From Anodontia alba (Eukaryota > Mollusca > Bivalvia > Lucinida > Lucinidae), in the NCBI GenBank assembly GCA_964016985.1, contig OZ024827.1, positions 18,743,489-18,807,488 on the forward strand: 64,000 nt of DNA. The letters run 5' to 3'. The notes beneath the pieces were generated by a model, which had not been told where the DNA came from, ran no database searches, and saw only the letters and a list, made by a program, of their open reading frames with translations. Made by a program: the position numbers and the translations under genes. Below are positions 34,369 to 44,937 of the stretch, one piece after another (the first letter of the stretch is position 1; every line of letters starts with the position of its first letter).

Positions 34369-34647
34369 CATCACGAAAACACGCCTATATAATTTTGACC
34401 CCCTTAAACCCCACTTTTATATAGTAAAACTGGGGTTTACAGGGGTATACATTATTTTCTTATTTCTGCTCAAAAGCATAGATTGTGGGCACTCGTTAGA
34501 ACCGCCTCGTCGAGGCGGTTCTAACGAGTACCCACAATCTATTTTTTGAGCAGAAAGATGAAAAAATATCAGATTTTTTTATGAGAAAATTTTCAGTTTT
34601 TGGTTGTACAATTTTCAGTATATTTGAATAGGCATGTTTTCCTAATG
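34369..34647 (-). mobile_element. MITE-A copy 16
   Basis: Full length; core centre CCTCGTCGAGG with long matching arms. The flanking base is A on both sides. Confidence 0.94.
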
Positions 34648-34659
34648 ATTTGTGTAAAA

Positions 34660-34830
34660 GTATATGAGAAGATGCGCAGAAAATGCCACAATCACAGCCT
34701 TTCTGCGGTACCAAAAGAAGAGAAGGGGAAATGAGGATTAAATAATGACGCAACAAACGTCACATATGAAACAGCCGACGCACTAAAATAGAAGAGTTGC
34801 AACAGAGGATTCACCTTGGAACGGTCATAG
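34660..34830 (-). repeat. R6 dispersed repeat fragment
   Basis: aatgccacaatcacagcctt and the closing accttggaacggtcatag match 45290-45310 and 45530-45545. Confidence 0.45.
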
Positions 34831-34849
34831 AAAACTAGTTGGGGTGGTT

Positions 34850-35132
34850 TGCTTGAGTTTAGGTTTTACGGCGCAGTCAACCCAATGGGGTCATGTCGAG
34901 CGCCGTCAGTTTACCTAACAAATTACTGGATAGACGTACTAGGTAGGCTTAGCCCTCTAAGTGGGTAACCAGTATTGTACACATTCTTTCCCCAGAAACT
35001 GACAATTTCCCTTCTTTAATCAGCGGAAGGGAGAGAATGACCGTAGAAAATATTTCATGATATATCTCCACGAAAGAATGTTGCCGACCTCGGCGGGGGA
35101 TGAACCCGCGATTTCCTGGTCTCCAGTCGGAC
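34850..35132 (-). mobile_element. SINE-2 copy, 5'-truncated
   Basis: Same body and tail as 18347-18646. The tRNA-like head is cut after gtccgactggagaccagg (complement). Confidence 0.8.
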
Positions 35133-35353
35133 GGTGAGTGGCTTAGGTTAGTTTTGCTCGCGCAAAACCTCACCGTTTTAATTTTGCGGCAGCTCCAAAT
35201 TATAAATACAGAGGATCATCTACGTTGTCTGTTTAACATCAAAGAGAAGAACATATAATGAATTAGCGTCAGAATATATATTTGATTTTACATCAAGTTA
35301 GTGTCAGTTGCATATTTTCGTAATCTAAACGCATAACGTTTATTCTTTAACAG

Positions 35354-35541
35354 TGGTGGCAGGTTGATAAACCATGTAAAGGGAGGTTCCGGTCACATCT
35401 GGCTGGATCAGGTTCGTTGTAATGGAAAAGAGAATTATCTGCATGAGTGTGAGCACAGTGGTTGGGGCAAACATAACTGTGACCAATTTGAAGACGTAGC
35501 TGTGGCCTGTACAACTCGTTACAGTCATACCCCTAGCAAAG
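35354..35541 (+). CDS. SRCR gene: SRCR domain 2, second exon
   Basis: A 188-nt exon (acceptor attctttaacag, donor AAAG|gttggt), phase 2 to phase 1; with 29029-29167 it gives 109 codons. It contains GGSGHIWLDQVRCNGKE, YLHECEHSGWGKHNC and VAVAC, completing six cysteines, followed by a short linker (RYSHTPSK). The WGKHNC motif is the typical fifth-cysteine block of SRCR domains. Confidence 0.95.
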
Positions 35542-35601
35542 GTTGGTAGATTTTATCTTCAAATAGAATGCAGTGTGATATAACGTATAACGATATGTAC
35601 C

Positions 35602-35839
35602 TTAATCCATTTTAGACTAAATAAACTCTCTCAGATTCAGATTATATATTGGGAAGGTCCAATTTCAATTTTAAGTATGTCAGGCTATGTGATTTAGTAG
35701 ATATTCGTAGAGAAGTCTATATAAACTGTTTGCAAACAATGGATACCCTGATCAGAGACCGCGAAATGCGTCATTGGTTCTGGGTCTACACTGTTTGCCA
35801 ATTACACTTTTTGGGGGTTTCCAGACTAAAATGGGTTAA
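35602..35839. mobile_element. MITE-C copy (TTAA type)
   Basis: TTAATCCATTTTAGACTAA at the left and a gactaaaatgggttaa right edge. The core, from gcaaacaatggataccctga to tctacactgtttgcc, is worn. Confidence 0.8.
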
Positions 35840-36118
35840 TTCCATTTATGCTGAGTAGACTGCTACCTCATCTCTTTGGACAGGTCCTTTTCAAATAGAA
35901 GATATGTCTTGGCGGTTTATTACTATCATTATCGTATTTATTAAAAATTCCTCTATTTTATGCAATCAATATAGACCCCAGTCATACCCCGTTTTCTGCG
36001 GTATCTGTTCTGGTTCTACACTCTTGCCTATGCCTCTTTTATGGGATGCTAGGCATTAATGGGTTAAAAGCTGCGTTACTTTTGATACAAACAGGTTCAT
36101 TGTCTGAAAATATATCGA

Positions 36119-36530
36119 CTTTGATACAAATATTACTCTATGGACACATGATGATTATACAACGTCGAAGCAACGTCTTGGCTTTTATACAAATTACATT
36201 TACGTCGATATAATGTCATGACGTTTATACAACGTCAATGAACATCGATGCAACGTCATGGCGTTTAATCAAAGTCACATCAAAATCGATTAATATCACG
36301 CCATTTATAAAAAAAATAGCAGAAACGTCGAATTAGCGTCGACACAACGTCCTGGCACTTATCATATGACGTCGCTATTATCCATTGGAAGACGACATGT
36401 CATAAAATGATATGACCACACGTTACATAACACTTGGTTATGTACCATGGTGGTACACATTACACGCAGCGGGCTCACGACGTTTATGCGACATTGTACG
36501 TACGTCGTGTACCCGCAGGGCATAAACGTA
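36119..36530. repeat. MITE-E array: iterated ACGTCG/CAACGTC units
   Basis: About nine diverged units of the acaacgtcgatgcaacgtc type, alternating with cattatacgtcatgacgtt-like spacers. It closes with gggctcacgacgtttatgcg, which pairs with gtacgtcgtgtacccgc (36462-36522). Confidence 0.6.
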
Positions 36531-36573
36531 TTAACTGACAGAATAACAAGCGTGTTGATGCAAAGTTTCTTTC

Positions 36574-36856
36574 ACCGTTCTAAGGTGGTGGTCCCAGTGT
36601 TAGTCTTACTATTTGTTGCTTTGTGGTTTATTCTACGAGGCGATTTGTTTTAAATCCTTATCTTGTGAGATTTTGTTTCTTGTGTTTTTCAGTCCTTTTA
36701 GCATTGCAATTACCTCGCTTGGGGAGGAGCGAGCTAATCGTAGTGCTTTCGTACGTTTGTTCGATTTGCGCATGTTTAGTCCGTTTTCTCTTCCTATTGG
36801 TGTTTACAAAGGGCTGCGGCTTGTGATTGTGGCACTGCCTGGACTTTTCTCTTACC

Positions 36857-36862
<6 letters not shown>
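36574..36862 (+). repeat. R6 dispersed repeat
   Basis: From accgttctaaggtggtggtc to gtggcactgcctggactttt. The complement of this sequence is found at 45255-45545. Frames across it are hydrophobic because the text is T-rich; they are not judged real genes. Confidence 0.7.

Positions 36863-36900
<38 letters not shown>
36860..36900. repeat. Poly-T run
   Basis: About 40 consecutive T at the end of the R6 copy. Confidence 0.97.
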
Positions 36901-36902
<2 letters not shown>

Positions 36903-36938
36903 CGGACAACAAAGACTGTGATCAAACTGTGTGGATAC

Positions 36939-37217
36939 TGTTACGAAAACAAGCCTATTCAAATATACTGAAAATTTTACTATCAAAAATTGAAAAATTT
37001 CAGACAAAAATTCTGATATTTTTCATATTTCTGCTCAAAAACATAGATTGTGGGTACTCGTTAGAACCGCCTCTCCGAGGCGGTTCTAACGAGTACCCAC
37101 AGTCTATGGTTTTGAGCAGAAATAAGTAAAATAATGTATACCCCTGTAAACTCCAGTTTTATAATATAAAAATGGGGTTTAAAGGGGTCAACATTATAAA
37201 GGCATGTTTTCGTAATG
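36939..37217 (+). mobile_element. MITE-A copy 17
   Basis: Full length with altered first bases (tgttacg for cattacg); core centre CCTCTCCGAGG. Confidence 0.93.
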
Positions 37218-37290
37218 TGCAGGTAGATTTGAATCTTCTTTGGTTGCACATCTCAGAGGCACGTTTTCTCACGTTGTGGATCATGTGTTA

Positions 37291-37657
37291 CATGAAATTT
37301 GGTAAATTATCCCAGCATTACCAACAACTGTTCCTTCTTAACCCTTCTCATGCTGAATAAATTAAGATACCACGCGCAGTTCTAATTTCCAGCCAATCAG
37401 ATTACTTGATCCGGGTTTTTGATAGAAATTCACATATTTATTGACAAACAGTGTAGATCCAGATCAGTTGGCTTCTTCAGAAGCCAACTGATCTGGATCT
37501 GCACTGTTTGCTAAGACAAGGCATGTCGTGTTCAGCAAGAGAAGGGTTAACAAGTCAACTGATGTATACAAGTCTGTTTTTCATGGAGAAGTTTGGTAAA
37601 TTATCCCAGCATTATCAATAATTGTTCCTTCTTAACAAGTCCACTGATGTATACACT
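37291..37657. repeat. Tandem duplication, one unit filled by MITE-C
   Basis: Unit A (37291-37341 plus 37547-37570) and unit B (37582-37657) share tttggtaaattatcccagca, a GTTCCTTCTTAA boundary, and the following caagtc-actgatgtatac. Unit A is interrupted at TTAA by the MITE-C copy. Unit B has a single TTAA at 37632-37635. Confidence 0.9.
37338..37550. mobile_element. MITE-C copy with demonstrable TTAA duplication
   Basis: Ends TTAACCCTTCTCATGCTGAA and the complement (TTCAGCAAGAGAAGGGTTAA). The core palindrome (about 37442-37514) runs from acaaacagtgtagatccaga to its complement, centred on gaag. Confidence 0.9.
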
Positions 37658-37690
37658 TTGTAATCATTAACAAATATCATTCCATTACAG

Positions 37691-37829
37691 GTCTGATAAG
37701 ACTGGCGGGAGGTCCAAGTCCTTTGGAAGGAAGACTTGAGTTCATACATAATAATGAGTGGGGGACAGTGTGCGGAACCGAGTTTGATGATGTAGACGCT
37801 AGCGTTGTGTGTAGATCTCTTGGTTACGT
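37691..37829 (+). CDS. SRCR gene: SRCR domain 3, first exon
   Basis: A 139-nt exon (acceptor atcattccattacag, donor TACGT|gtacat), phase 1 to phase 2. It encodes LIRLAGGPSPLEGRLEF, WGTVCGTEF and [10 protein letters not shown]. The join from the previous exon gives Gly (g|gt). The second half is 3.7 kb downstream. The position after TVC carries GT instead of the common ND/DD seen in domains 2 and 4. Confidence 0.94.
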
Positions 37830-37842
37830 GTACATATAATCC

Positions 37843-37875
37843 CAGCGGACACATGGTGTTTATACATAGAGGAGC
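37843..37875. repeat. MITE-E edge fragment
   Basis: cccagcggacacatggtgtt repeats the edge seen at 51311. It starts 13 bp after the SRCR3 exon. Confidence 0.45.
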
Positions 37876-37885
37876 TTACATGAGT

Positions 37886-38003
37886 GGTCATTTAGTATTA
37901 AATTTATGGAACGAGTTTGGGTTAATTCGGTGTTTTGCGAGCCTTGGCGAGCAAAACACCGAAATTACCCAACGAGTGTCATAAATTTCATATTAGATGA
38001 CCA
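37886..38003. repeat. Imperfect 118-bp palindrome
   Basis: From tggtcatttagtattaaatt to the complementary tatgaaatt-tagatgacca end; the centre is ggtgttttgcgagccttgg / gcgagcaaaacacc. It is a MITE-like fold of a family not seen elsewhere in the window. Confidence 0.75.
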
Positions 38004-38303
38004 AGAATGTAAGATTTTGTTTATTGCATGACCCTTGCGATTACAAAAGTTCACAAAATATATTAAGATAACGGTTTTCAATAGCTAAACGGCACAACTC
38101 ATTACAAAAGATTCAGTGGTTCTACACAAAAAAAATAGTTCGCATATTATTTGGTATGTACAAAAAATAACTAGAAACAAGATAAATACGCCATTTACTA
38201 CTTCATTAAACTGAAACTCGTTGTTTCCTTTATTTCAAGTTCACGAGGATAGATGAATTCCTAAAACTCTGCAAATTTTGTGTTTTTCAGTCACTGTGAC
38301 AAT

Positions 38304-38990
38304 ACATCATCTATATATCTGTAGGTGAAATTGAATTATTGTGCGAGGTGTTTCTTGCCTACTTGGAGGAGACTTTGTACAAACTCCGCCTTATACGATT
38401 ATAAAAACAAGTCGGCAAGAAACGGTGCACAGTTAGTACCCATCGGTATGCCGATTGTTTGCTGAAATATCCGTCCGCCGAACTCCACAAAAATATTGTC
38501 GATTAGATATTCCAGCATCTTTATGATATCTGCATCCGAGTATTTTTGTGGCGAATCAGAGTGATCCCGAACGAAGTATGTATCTTTGTAGCCAATGACA
38601 ACATACTGAATCGACGGTTATCATTCTTGTGGAAGAAGCACTGGTTGATAATTTCCTTTAATTTAGATTTCAATTTATCATGAGGAATAGTAGTATAAAG
38701 AGTAGAGAATTATAGAAAGATTTTATACAGTTGACGGATTATTCCGAAGAGAGTGTGCCTTTGGGTTTTCGAAAAAGCTCTTTGGAGTTTTTCAGGATCC
38801 ACATCTGATTACCACTTCTTCTGGTATATGCAGTGTCACAATACTTCTGAAGGCCTTCTTTAACTGCGGTTAGGATTCGTGTTAGAATCTGAGAAAGAGG
38901 CTTGGTTGAGCATTTAGCTGAACCCGCAATATATCTCTGCTTGTACGGATTTTTGTGAAGTTTAGGAATCCAGTACATAAATGAATTCAA
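38304..38990 (-). pseudogene. Second Penelope-like reverse transcriptase copy, truncated
   Basis: On the minus strand it reads YWIPKLHKNPYKQRYIAGSA (from 38980), then GLQKYCDTAYT, the IPMGTNCAPL region (about 38446) and the catalytic YIDD at the left edge (about 38310-38325). It is very close to the plus-strand copy at 8740-10360 and in inverse orientation. Both the upstream part and everything past the YIDD box are missing. Confidence 0.75.
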
Positions 38991-38999
38991 AAATAAACA

Positions 39000-39590
39000 T
39001 TTCCTTCAGCGTCATTCAGCGAGTCAATACGTTACTGAGAATTAGTAGGGAAATCCTTCGAAGTCAGGTGTCGTATTTAAAGGTCATTGACCTTGACCAA
39101 TACAGTTTTTACGGTGGCTGATACACCCAAGTAACTGACAGATTTCAAGAACATTTTAACTGTAGTTTTTTGGTTTAATTTGTCATTTTTATTGACTGTC
39201 GGAGCCATGTTATCCTCCAATACGTTTTTGGAGGAAGTGATTTTTTTTTCGTTGACTGTTTGACGACATTGATGTTGAAAGTGCAAATATGTTGCCGGAA
39301 AACATCGAATTTTAACCACCATGAATATTTCTGGTAGCCGAGCCGTGTTATTCACATTGTGATTGTGTTGTGTTTTCCCCTTCCATCGGTCTGACATTTA
39401 TCGTTTATCTCAAATTCATCTCAAAATTGAAGGCAGGATCTGTAAAAGTTGTATCGGCAATTGGTTGCTATCAATAAGCGGTGTAATACGAATATTAATT
39501 AAGGTAATAAGGCTAACCGATGGGAAACCTTGCAAGTGTTATTACACGTGTGATTTTATGATTTTTATGACATGGGTTATTTCACTGAAT
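39000..39590. other. Intron sequence, nothing recognised
   Basis: No family or frame could be supported. A minus frame at 39077-39397 shows no motif. Confidence 0.35.
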
Positions 39591-39593
39591 AAC

Positions 39594-39690
39594 TTGACGG
39601 TCATGTGATAAAACATCGTATTAACGTCGATGCTAAGTCACGATGTTGCATCGACGTTAATGCGATGTTGTATGACTCGTAAAAATATCA
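39594..39690. repeat. MITE-E copy, palindromic
   Basis: acatcgtattaacgtcgatg pairs with catcgacgttaatgcgatgt around gctaagtcacgatgttg. Confidence 0.7.
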
Positions 39691-40082
39691 TAATATCTGT
39701 ATCTAGTGTCCTCCTATGGAGATTAAGATCATTCGTTTTAGAGTAGACTTTTTTTGCAGAAGATGGATAACATAAATTTGGTAGGGTTGTCTCTCCATAA
39801 AAATGTATTATTTTCCCTAAAAATCTACGCATTTTCGATATGCTATTTTGAAACTGCTAAGATGAGCCATAGGCGAAGCTGTCTTTATGATTTGTCATGT
39901 AGCCATACGGGCCGCGTCAAGGGAAAAGTGCCTTCACGCGCATTCAGAACATCCTACGCATTTGCAAAGTATCATGGGACCTTTGCTATCAATGTTTTTT
40001 TTTCTGTAGTATCCAATGATTCTTTGAGAGGGTTCTGATCAGACTATGCGGTAGACCGCATGCAATCACTCTTGATGGTTAT

Positions 40083-40450
40083 GGTTTGCACTTTAATTAC
40101 ATGGTGGCGGTTCGGGCCTCAGACTCAAGGACGGCATTTTCGTGAATCTTTAACAAGTGGATTGTGACTTGATGATAAGTCTTTTGTTTGGTCCGCTTAG
40201 GTTCATCAACTCTTGGTTTTCTTTAATTTTGGCTCGCAATGGATGTAGAATTAGCCATGAGTACTCGTCTTAGTTTTCCTTTATTGGGGAAGAGAGAGCT
40301 AATCTTAGACTAAGTGCTTTTCGCACGTTTGTTCGCTTTGCGTTTGTTTGGTTTTGTCTGTTTCCTCTTCCTCTTCGTGCCTGGGAAGGGCTGCGATTTG
40401 TGATTGTGGCACTCCATGGACTTTTCTCTTACCTCTTTTTCCATAGTGAT
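40083..40450 (+). repeat. R6 dispersed repeat
   Basis: Contains ggcggttcgggcctcagact, then atgagtactcgtcttag and the gtttgtgattgtggcact-like block. Its complement lies at 45290-45880 in the reverse order. Confidence 0.65.
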
Positions 40451-40635
40451 TTATTTGATTTTTAGGTTTTCACTATGATGCATCGACTGAAATAGGAGTC
40501 ATTATGCGAACTGAATGTTTTTTTTTTTTTATATATATATATTTCTGTATTAAAAGTAGCATCCGGACCCAGGGTGAAGTTAGTCTGCTGTAAAAGTGAT
40601 TTAAATCCCCGGAGAGTTAAACTACTGATCGTTTT

Positions 40636-41110
40636 AAGGCGCTGGTCCCTCTGTGTAGCTTTGTGGTTTATTCTGCAAGGCGATTTATATTGGGTATTGC
40701 CTTGTGTTTTGTCCTTGTCATCACGAAAACATGCCTATATAATGTAGACTCCCTTAAGCCCCACTTTTATATAGCAACACTGGGGTTTGCATGGATATAC
40801 ATTATTTTTTCTTATTTCTGCTCAAAAATATGAGGCGGTTTTAACGAGTACCCACAATCTATGTTTTGAGCAAAAGTATGAAAAATATCTGATTTTTTTG
40901 TTATCTGAAACTTTTTCTTTTTTGGTGTTATAAATTTCAGAATTTTTTAATAGGCTTGTTTTCGTCCTTTTATCATTGCGATTACCTCGTTTGGGGAAGA
41001 GAGAGCTGATCTGAGTGCTTTTCGTGCATTGGTTTGCGCGTGTTGGTTTGTGTCTCTTTCTTTTTCCTCTTGGTGTCAGGGATTGGCTGTAACTTTTGAT
41101 TCCGGCACTT
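40636..41110 (+). repeat. R6 dispersed repeat interrupted by MITE-A copy 18
   Basis: Left part to 40718 (ttgtggtttattctgcaagg) and right part from 40965 (ccttttatcattgcgattac) are continuous in the R6 copy at 36574-36862. The right part ends at 41110, where MITE-A copy 19 begins. Confidence 0.7.
40719..40964 (-). mobile_element. MITE-A copy 18, core arm and end lost
   Basis: The R terminus is intact. The left core arm is deleted (ctcaaaaatatgaggcgg), and the L terminus stops at gttttcg. It is inserted in R6. Confidence 0.9.
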
Positions 41111-41390
41111 TATTACGAAAACACGTCTATTCAAATATATTGAAAATTTCACAACCAAATACTGAAAGTTTTCCGATAAAAATTCTAATATTATTCATAT
41201 TTCAACTCAAAACATAAATTGTCGGTATTCGTTAGAACCGCCTCGCTGATGCGTTTCTAACGAGTACCCACAATCTATGTTTTGGAGCAGAAATAAGAAA
41301 AATAATATATACCCCTGTAAACCCCAGTTTTAGTATAGAAAAGTGAGGCTTTTAGGGGTCAAAATTATATAATGGTATGTTTTCTTGAAG
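41111..41390 (+). mobile_element. MITE-A copy 19
   Basis: Full length, mutated ends (tattacg, cttgaag), core centre CCTCGCTGATG. It is inserted in R6: the undisturbed R6 text is ggcactgcctggac, so at most one base was gained at the insertion. Confidence 0.92.
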
Positions 41391-41519
41391 TCCTGATCTT
41401 TTCTTTTTACCTTTTTGATCTGGGCATTTGCCCGAAGACTCTTTTTTGTATGGCGCGGCCCGTATATGAATCGCTTTAAAGCTTACTTTTACATATTTGA
41501 GATTTTTGTTTCCTTGTAG

Positions 41520-41707
41520 GGGAGGCCGTAAGCACATCAAACAAAAATATGGCCGATGGCCTAAAACTGTATGGTTGGAGAACGTTTCCTGTACTGGTAC
41601 AGAATCGACTCTCGAACAATGCTACTCTTCTATCGACTGGACGCCAAAGAGTTGTTCCCACGTTTTAGATGTTGCCGTCTCTTGCGAATACCCAAGTGTA
41701 AGGCAAG
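41520..41707 (+). CDS. SRCR gene: SRCR domain 3, second exon
   Basis: A 188-nt exon (acceptor ttgtttccttgtag, donor CAAG|gtatat), phase 2 to phase 1; with 37691-37829 it gives 109 codons. It contains KTVWLENVSCTGTESTLEQC, PKSC and VAVSC. The usual GSG/GTG turn before the W is replaced by YGRWPK. The linker EYPSVRQ leads to the Val (g|tg) that opens domain 4. Confidence 0.95.
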
Positions 41708-42184
41708 GTATATGCATGTAATTCAATAGAAATAGATTTAAAAAGTCGCATTCCCTGCTTTAAAGAAAAGAGTAGAATCAGTTTGGCCTGCACAGCCTTA
41801 AATCCTCTTTAAAACATGTACGGTAAGTAGATCATCTTAACGTTTTGTTGCCATTTAACAAACACAGATAATATTTGCATACAGCAAGTGAGCTGGTCTA
41901 ATAGAGAAATACACACTAAATTAGCCTATTGAAAAAAAAAATAGATAAGTGGTTTATAGAAAAAAAAAATAAAAAAGTAAATGGTTGCAAAAACAAGGGG
42001 GTTTTGAAGTTCTAGAAAATGCTATTATGCAAGCTGCCATAATTATGAGTTAGTGGCGTCATGACAATCTAATTAAATATTCAAAAATGGCTTAAATTAC
42101 ATCTACAACAATGGTTTGCCATTATATACAAGTAAACTTGTTCATTTGCTGTAAACTAAGAATTGCTCGTATCAAAGAGCCTAT

Positions 42185-42895
42185 GTTAACATCATATTCC
42201 TGCCTTTTATTTGTGTCTTACAAAACTATATGTGTAACTAATTATTCAAAATGGCAGTGCCCATGCGTACATTTAGATAAAACAAGAACTATTTTGTATT
42301 ATTTCTGGTTAGGTTTTGATCAAGTTTTGACATCATTTTCCTGTTTTTTATTTGTGTCTTACAAAATTAAATATATAACTAAATATTGAAAATGGCGGCG
42401 CTATGCGTACAGTTATAGAAAATAAGAACTGCCGTACCTGTCTTATTTCTAAACAGATTTTGATCAAATCATTACGAAAACACGCCTATACAAATACATT
42501 GTAAATTTTACCGCCGAAAATACGAAAATATTAAGATGAAAAGTTGTGATATTTTTCTTATTTCTGCTCAAAACATAGATTGTGGGTACTCGTTAGAACC
42601 GCCTCGCCGAGGCGGTTCTAACGAGTACCCACAATCTATGTTTTGAGCAAAAATAAGAAAAATAATGTATACCCCTGTAAACCCCAGTTTTACTATATAA
42701 ATGTAAATTTAAGGGGGTCAGAATTATATAGGCGTGTTTTCGTGATGTTGGACATCATTTTCCTGTTTTTTATTTGTGTATTACAAAATTAAATGATTAT
42801 ATAACTTAATATTGAAAATGGCGACGCCCATACGTGCAGTTATATAAATGAAAACTACAGTATCTGTCTTATTTCTTAATATATTTTGATCAAAT
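42185..42895. repeat. Three tandem ~145-bp units, one junction holding MITE-A copy 20
   Basis: Units begin at 42185, 42327 and 42748, each with acatcat-ttcctg, TTTTATTTGTGTMTTACAAAA, ATTSAAAATGGC and a TTTTGATCAA close. The junction of units 1 and 2 is unbroken (gatcaagttttgacatc). That of units 2 and 3 holds the element. Confidence 0.9.
42470..42747 (+). mobile_element. MITE-A copy 20, best-preserved core
   Basis: Full length; the central palindrome matches over its whole length, including the AAACATAGATTG ends, with centre CCTCGCCGAGG. It sits exactly at a repeat-unit junction and so reveals its pre-insertion site. Confidence 0.95.
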
Positions 42896-43059
42896 TTGCA
42901 CCAAGATGTTTGCTTTTGAAAGCAAGATATTTCCATGTATATAGTTCAGTTAATGGGACTTTCACTTCATTAATGAAAGAGTTACAGGACTGATAAAACG
43001 CATGCTTTAATAAGACAAAGAACGCATCAAAAAATATCAGTCTAATCAAAAAAAAATTT

Positions 43060-43321
43060 CATGAAAACATAATTTTGGCCCCCTTCAACCTAATTTCTGT
43101 ATAATAAAACTGGGGTTTACAGGGGTATACATTATTGTTCTTATTTCTGCGCAAAAAAAAACATAGATTGTGGGTACTCGTTAGAACCGCCTCTAACGAG
43201 TGCCTACAGTCTATGTTTTGAGCAGAAATATGAAAAATATTAGAATTTTTTATCTGAAAGTTTTCAGTTTTTTTTTTGTGGTGAATTTTTCAATATATTT
43301 GAATAGGGTGTTTTTGTAATG
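43060..43321 (-). mobile_element. MITE-A copy 21, worn, collapsed core
   Basis: The R terminus is decayed (catgaaaacat), and the core is shortened (gaaccgcctctaacgagtgc), as in copy 12. It is the first of a three-copy cluster. Confidence 0.88.
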
Positions 43322-43388
43322 ATAAGGCAATTTTAAAGGACTGGGTATAGAGACATTCTGTCACTTTCAAAAGGAAGACAATTTTTAT

Positions 43389-43670
43389 CATAACGAAAAC
43401 ATGCCTATATAATTTTGACCCCCTTAAACCCCACTTTTATACAGTAAAACTGGGGTTTACAAGGGTATAAATTATTTTTCTTATTTCTGCTCACAAACAT
43501 AGAGTGTGGGTATACGTTAGAACCGCCTCGTCGAGGCGGTTCTAACAAGTACCCACAATCTATATTTTGAGCAGAAATGTATTAAAAATATAAATTTTTT
43601 ATCTGAAAATTTTCATTTTGGTGGTAAAATTCTAGTATATAGTATAGTGAATAGGCGTGTTTTCGTAATG
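43389..43670 (-). mobile_element. MITE-A copy 22
   Basis: Full length; core centre CCTCGTCGAGG. The flanking base is T on both sides. Confidence 0.93.
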
Positions 43671-43741
43671 TGACTTCTTGTTTGCTTTCCTGCACAATAA
43701 GCTGCACAACAAGATCCTTCTGAAAAGTTCTTTACTCACAA

Positions 43742-43959
43742 CATTACGAAAACTGCCTATTCAAACGTTTATATATAAAACAGTTCAACTCCAAAAACGA
43801 AAAATATTTCTGATAACAACTCCAATATTTTTTTCATATTTCTGCTCAAAACATAGATTGTGGGTACTCGTTAGAACCGCTTCGGCTAGGCAGTTCTAAC
43901 AAGTACCCACAATTAATGTTTTGAGCAGAAATAAGAAAAAAGTAATTTATACCCCTGTA
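43742..43959 (+). mobile_element. MITE-A copy 23, R end lost
   Basis: L arm and core are present; the copy stops at tatacccctgtag, before the R hairpin. Core centre TTCGGCTAGG. Confidence 0.9.
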
Positions 43960-44427
43960 GGTTTATCTAGAATGCTTACTGAGATATATGCAGACCCAAT
44001 ATATACAAAGTATTCAGCAAATTCGTAAACGCATAAGGGAAATAATTACACATACCGGGGAGGCAACTCTGCAAAATTATTAGATTAGCTTCCCTTCTGA
44101 AAGTAATTTACTGAACAAAGTCTTTCCTTTTAGAGTAAACTTCTTTTTAGAAATGACTTGAGTATCAGCAAAGAAAACAGGAAGTCACAAATATTGAGCG
44201 AATGGTAGTTGAAAATCTGCGAACAGTATACAGTCCTAATAAATGTCTTTCCTGCATAATCTGACCATGCTTTCGCTAATTTGTATCCCTGGCTATCCAC
44301 AGACCGCCCAGCTATGACACTGATCAGACGGCGAGCATGCGCGACTGGTCTAAATGTTTCTGTAGGCACGTATCATATAGTAAATCAGTTTATGCGCATT
44401 AATCCTACAGTCCCTACGCAAAATTGT

Positions 44428-44705
44428 CATTACGAAAACATGCCAATTCAAATATACTCAAACTTTTACCACTCAAAATTGAAATTTTTCAGATAAAAAA
44501 TTGTGATATTTTTCTTATTTCTGCTCAAAACATAGATTGTGGGTACTCGTTAGAACCGCCTCAATGAGGCGGTTCTAACGAGTACCCACAATCTATGTTT
44601 TGAGAAGAAATAAGAAAACTAATGTATACCCCTGTAAACCCCAGTTTTACTGTATAAAAGTGGGGTATAAGGGGGTCAAAATTATATAGGCATGTTTACG
44701 TGATG
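44428..44705 (+). mobile_element. MITE-A copy 24
   Basis: Full length; core centre CCTCAATGAGG, where both CpG positions have changed so that pairing is kept. Confidence 0.94.
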
Positions 44706-44937
44706 ACTAGGCGACATTCTAAGATTAGTATTGTTATTTCTCGGGGAAATGATACTTGAGGTTTCATGTGAATCGTCTGCTAGGCAGGCAACCGATTCAC
44801 ATGCAATTTAAATCCTTATTTTGTCTGAAAAATTAAAAGAAATATATTAAAATGTTGGCTGCTGTAGGTGTGACTAGTGCTTGAAGGGTTTCAGGTTGTA
44901 ATTTCTTGTCTGTAATTATTTATTACTGTTTTATAAG

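Noticed and set aside
16549..37249. Recurring peptide with YNFDPLKPHFYIVKLGFTGVY and LWVLVRTASARRF seen in many frames
   Set aside because: It is the MITE-A R arm and core read through by chance in one frame; its frame and ends vary from copy to copy and stops follow the copy border.
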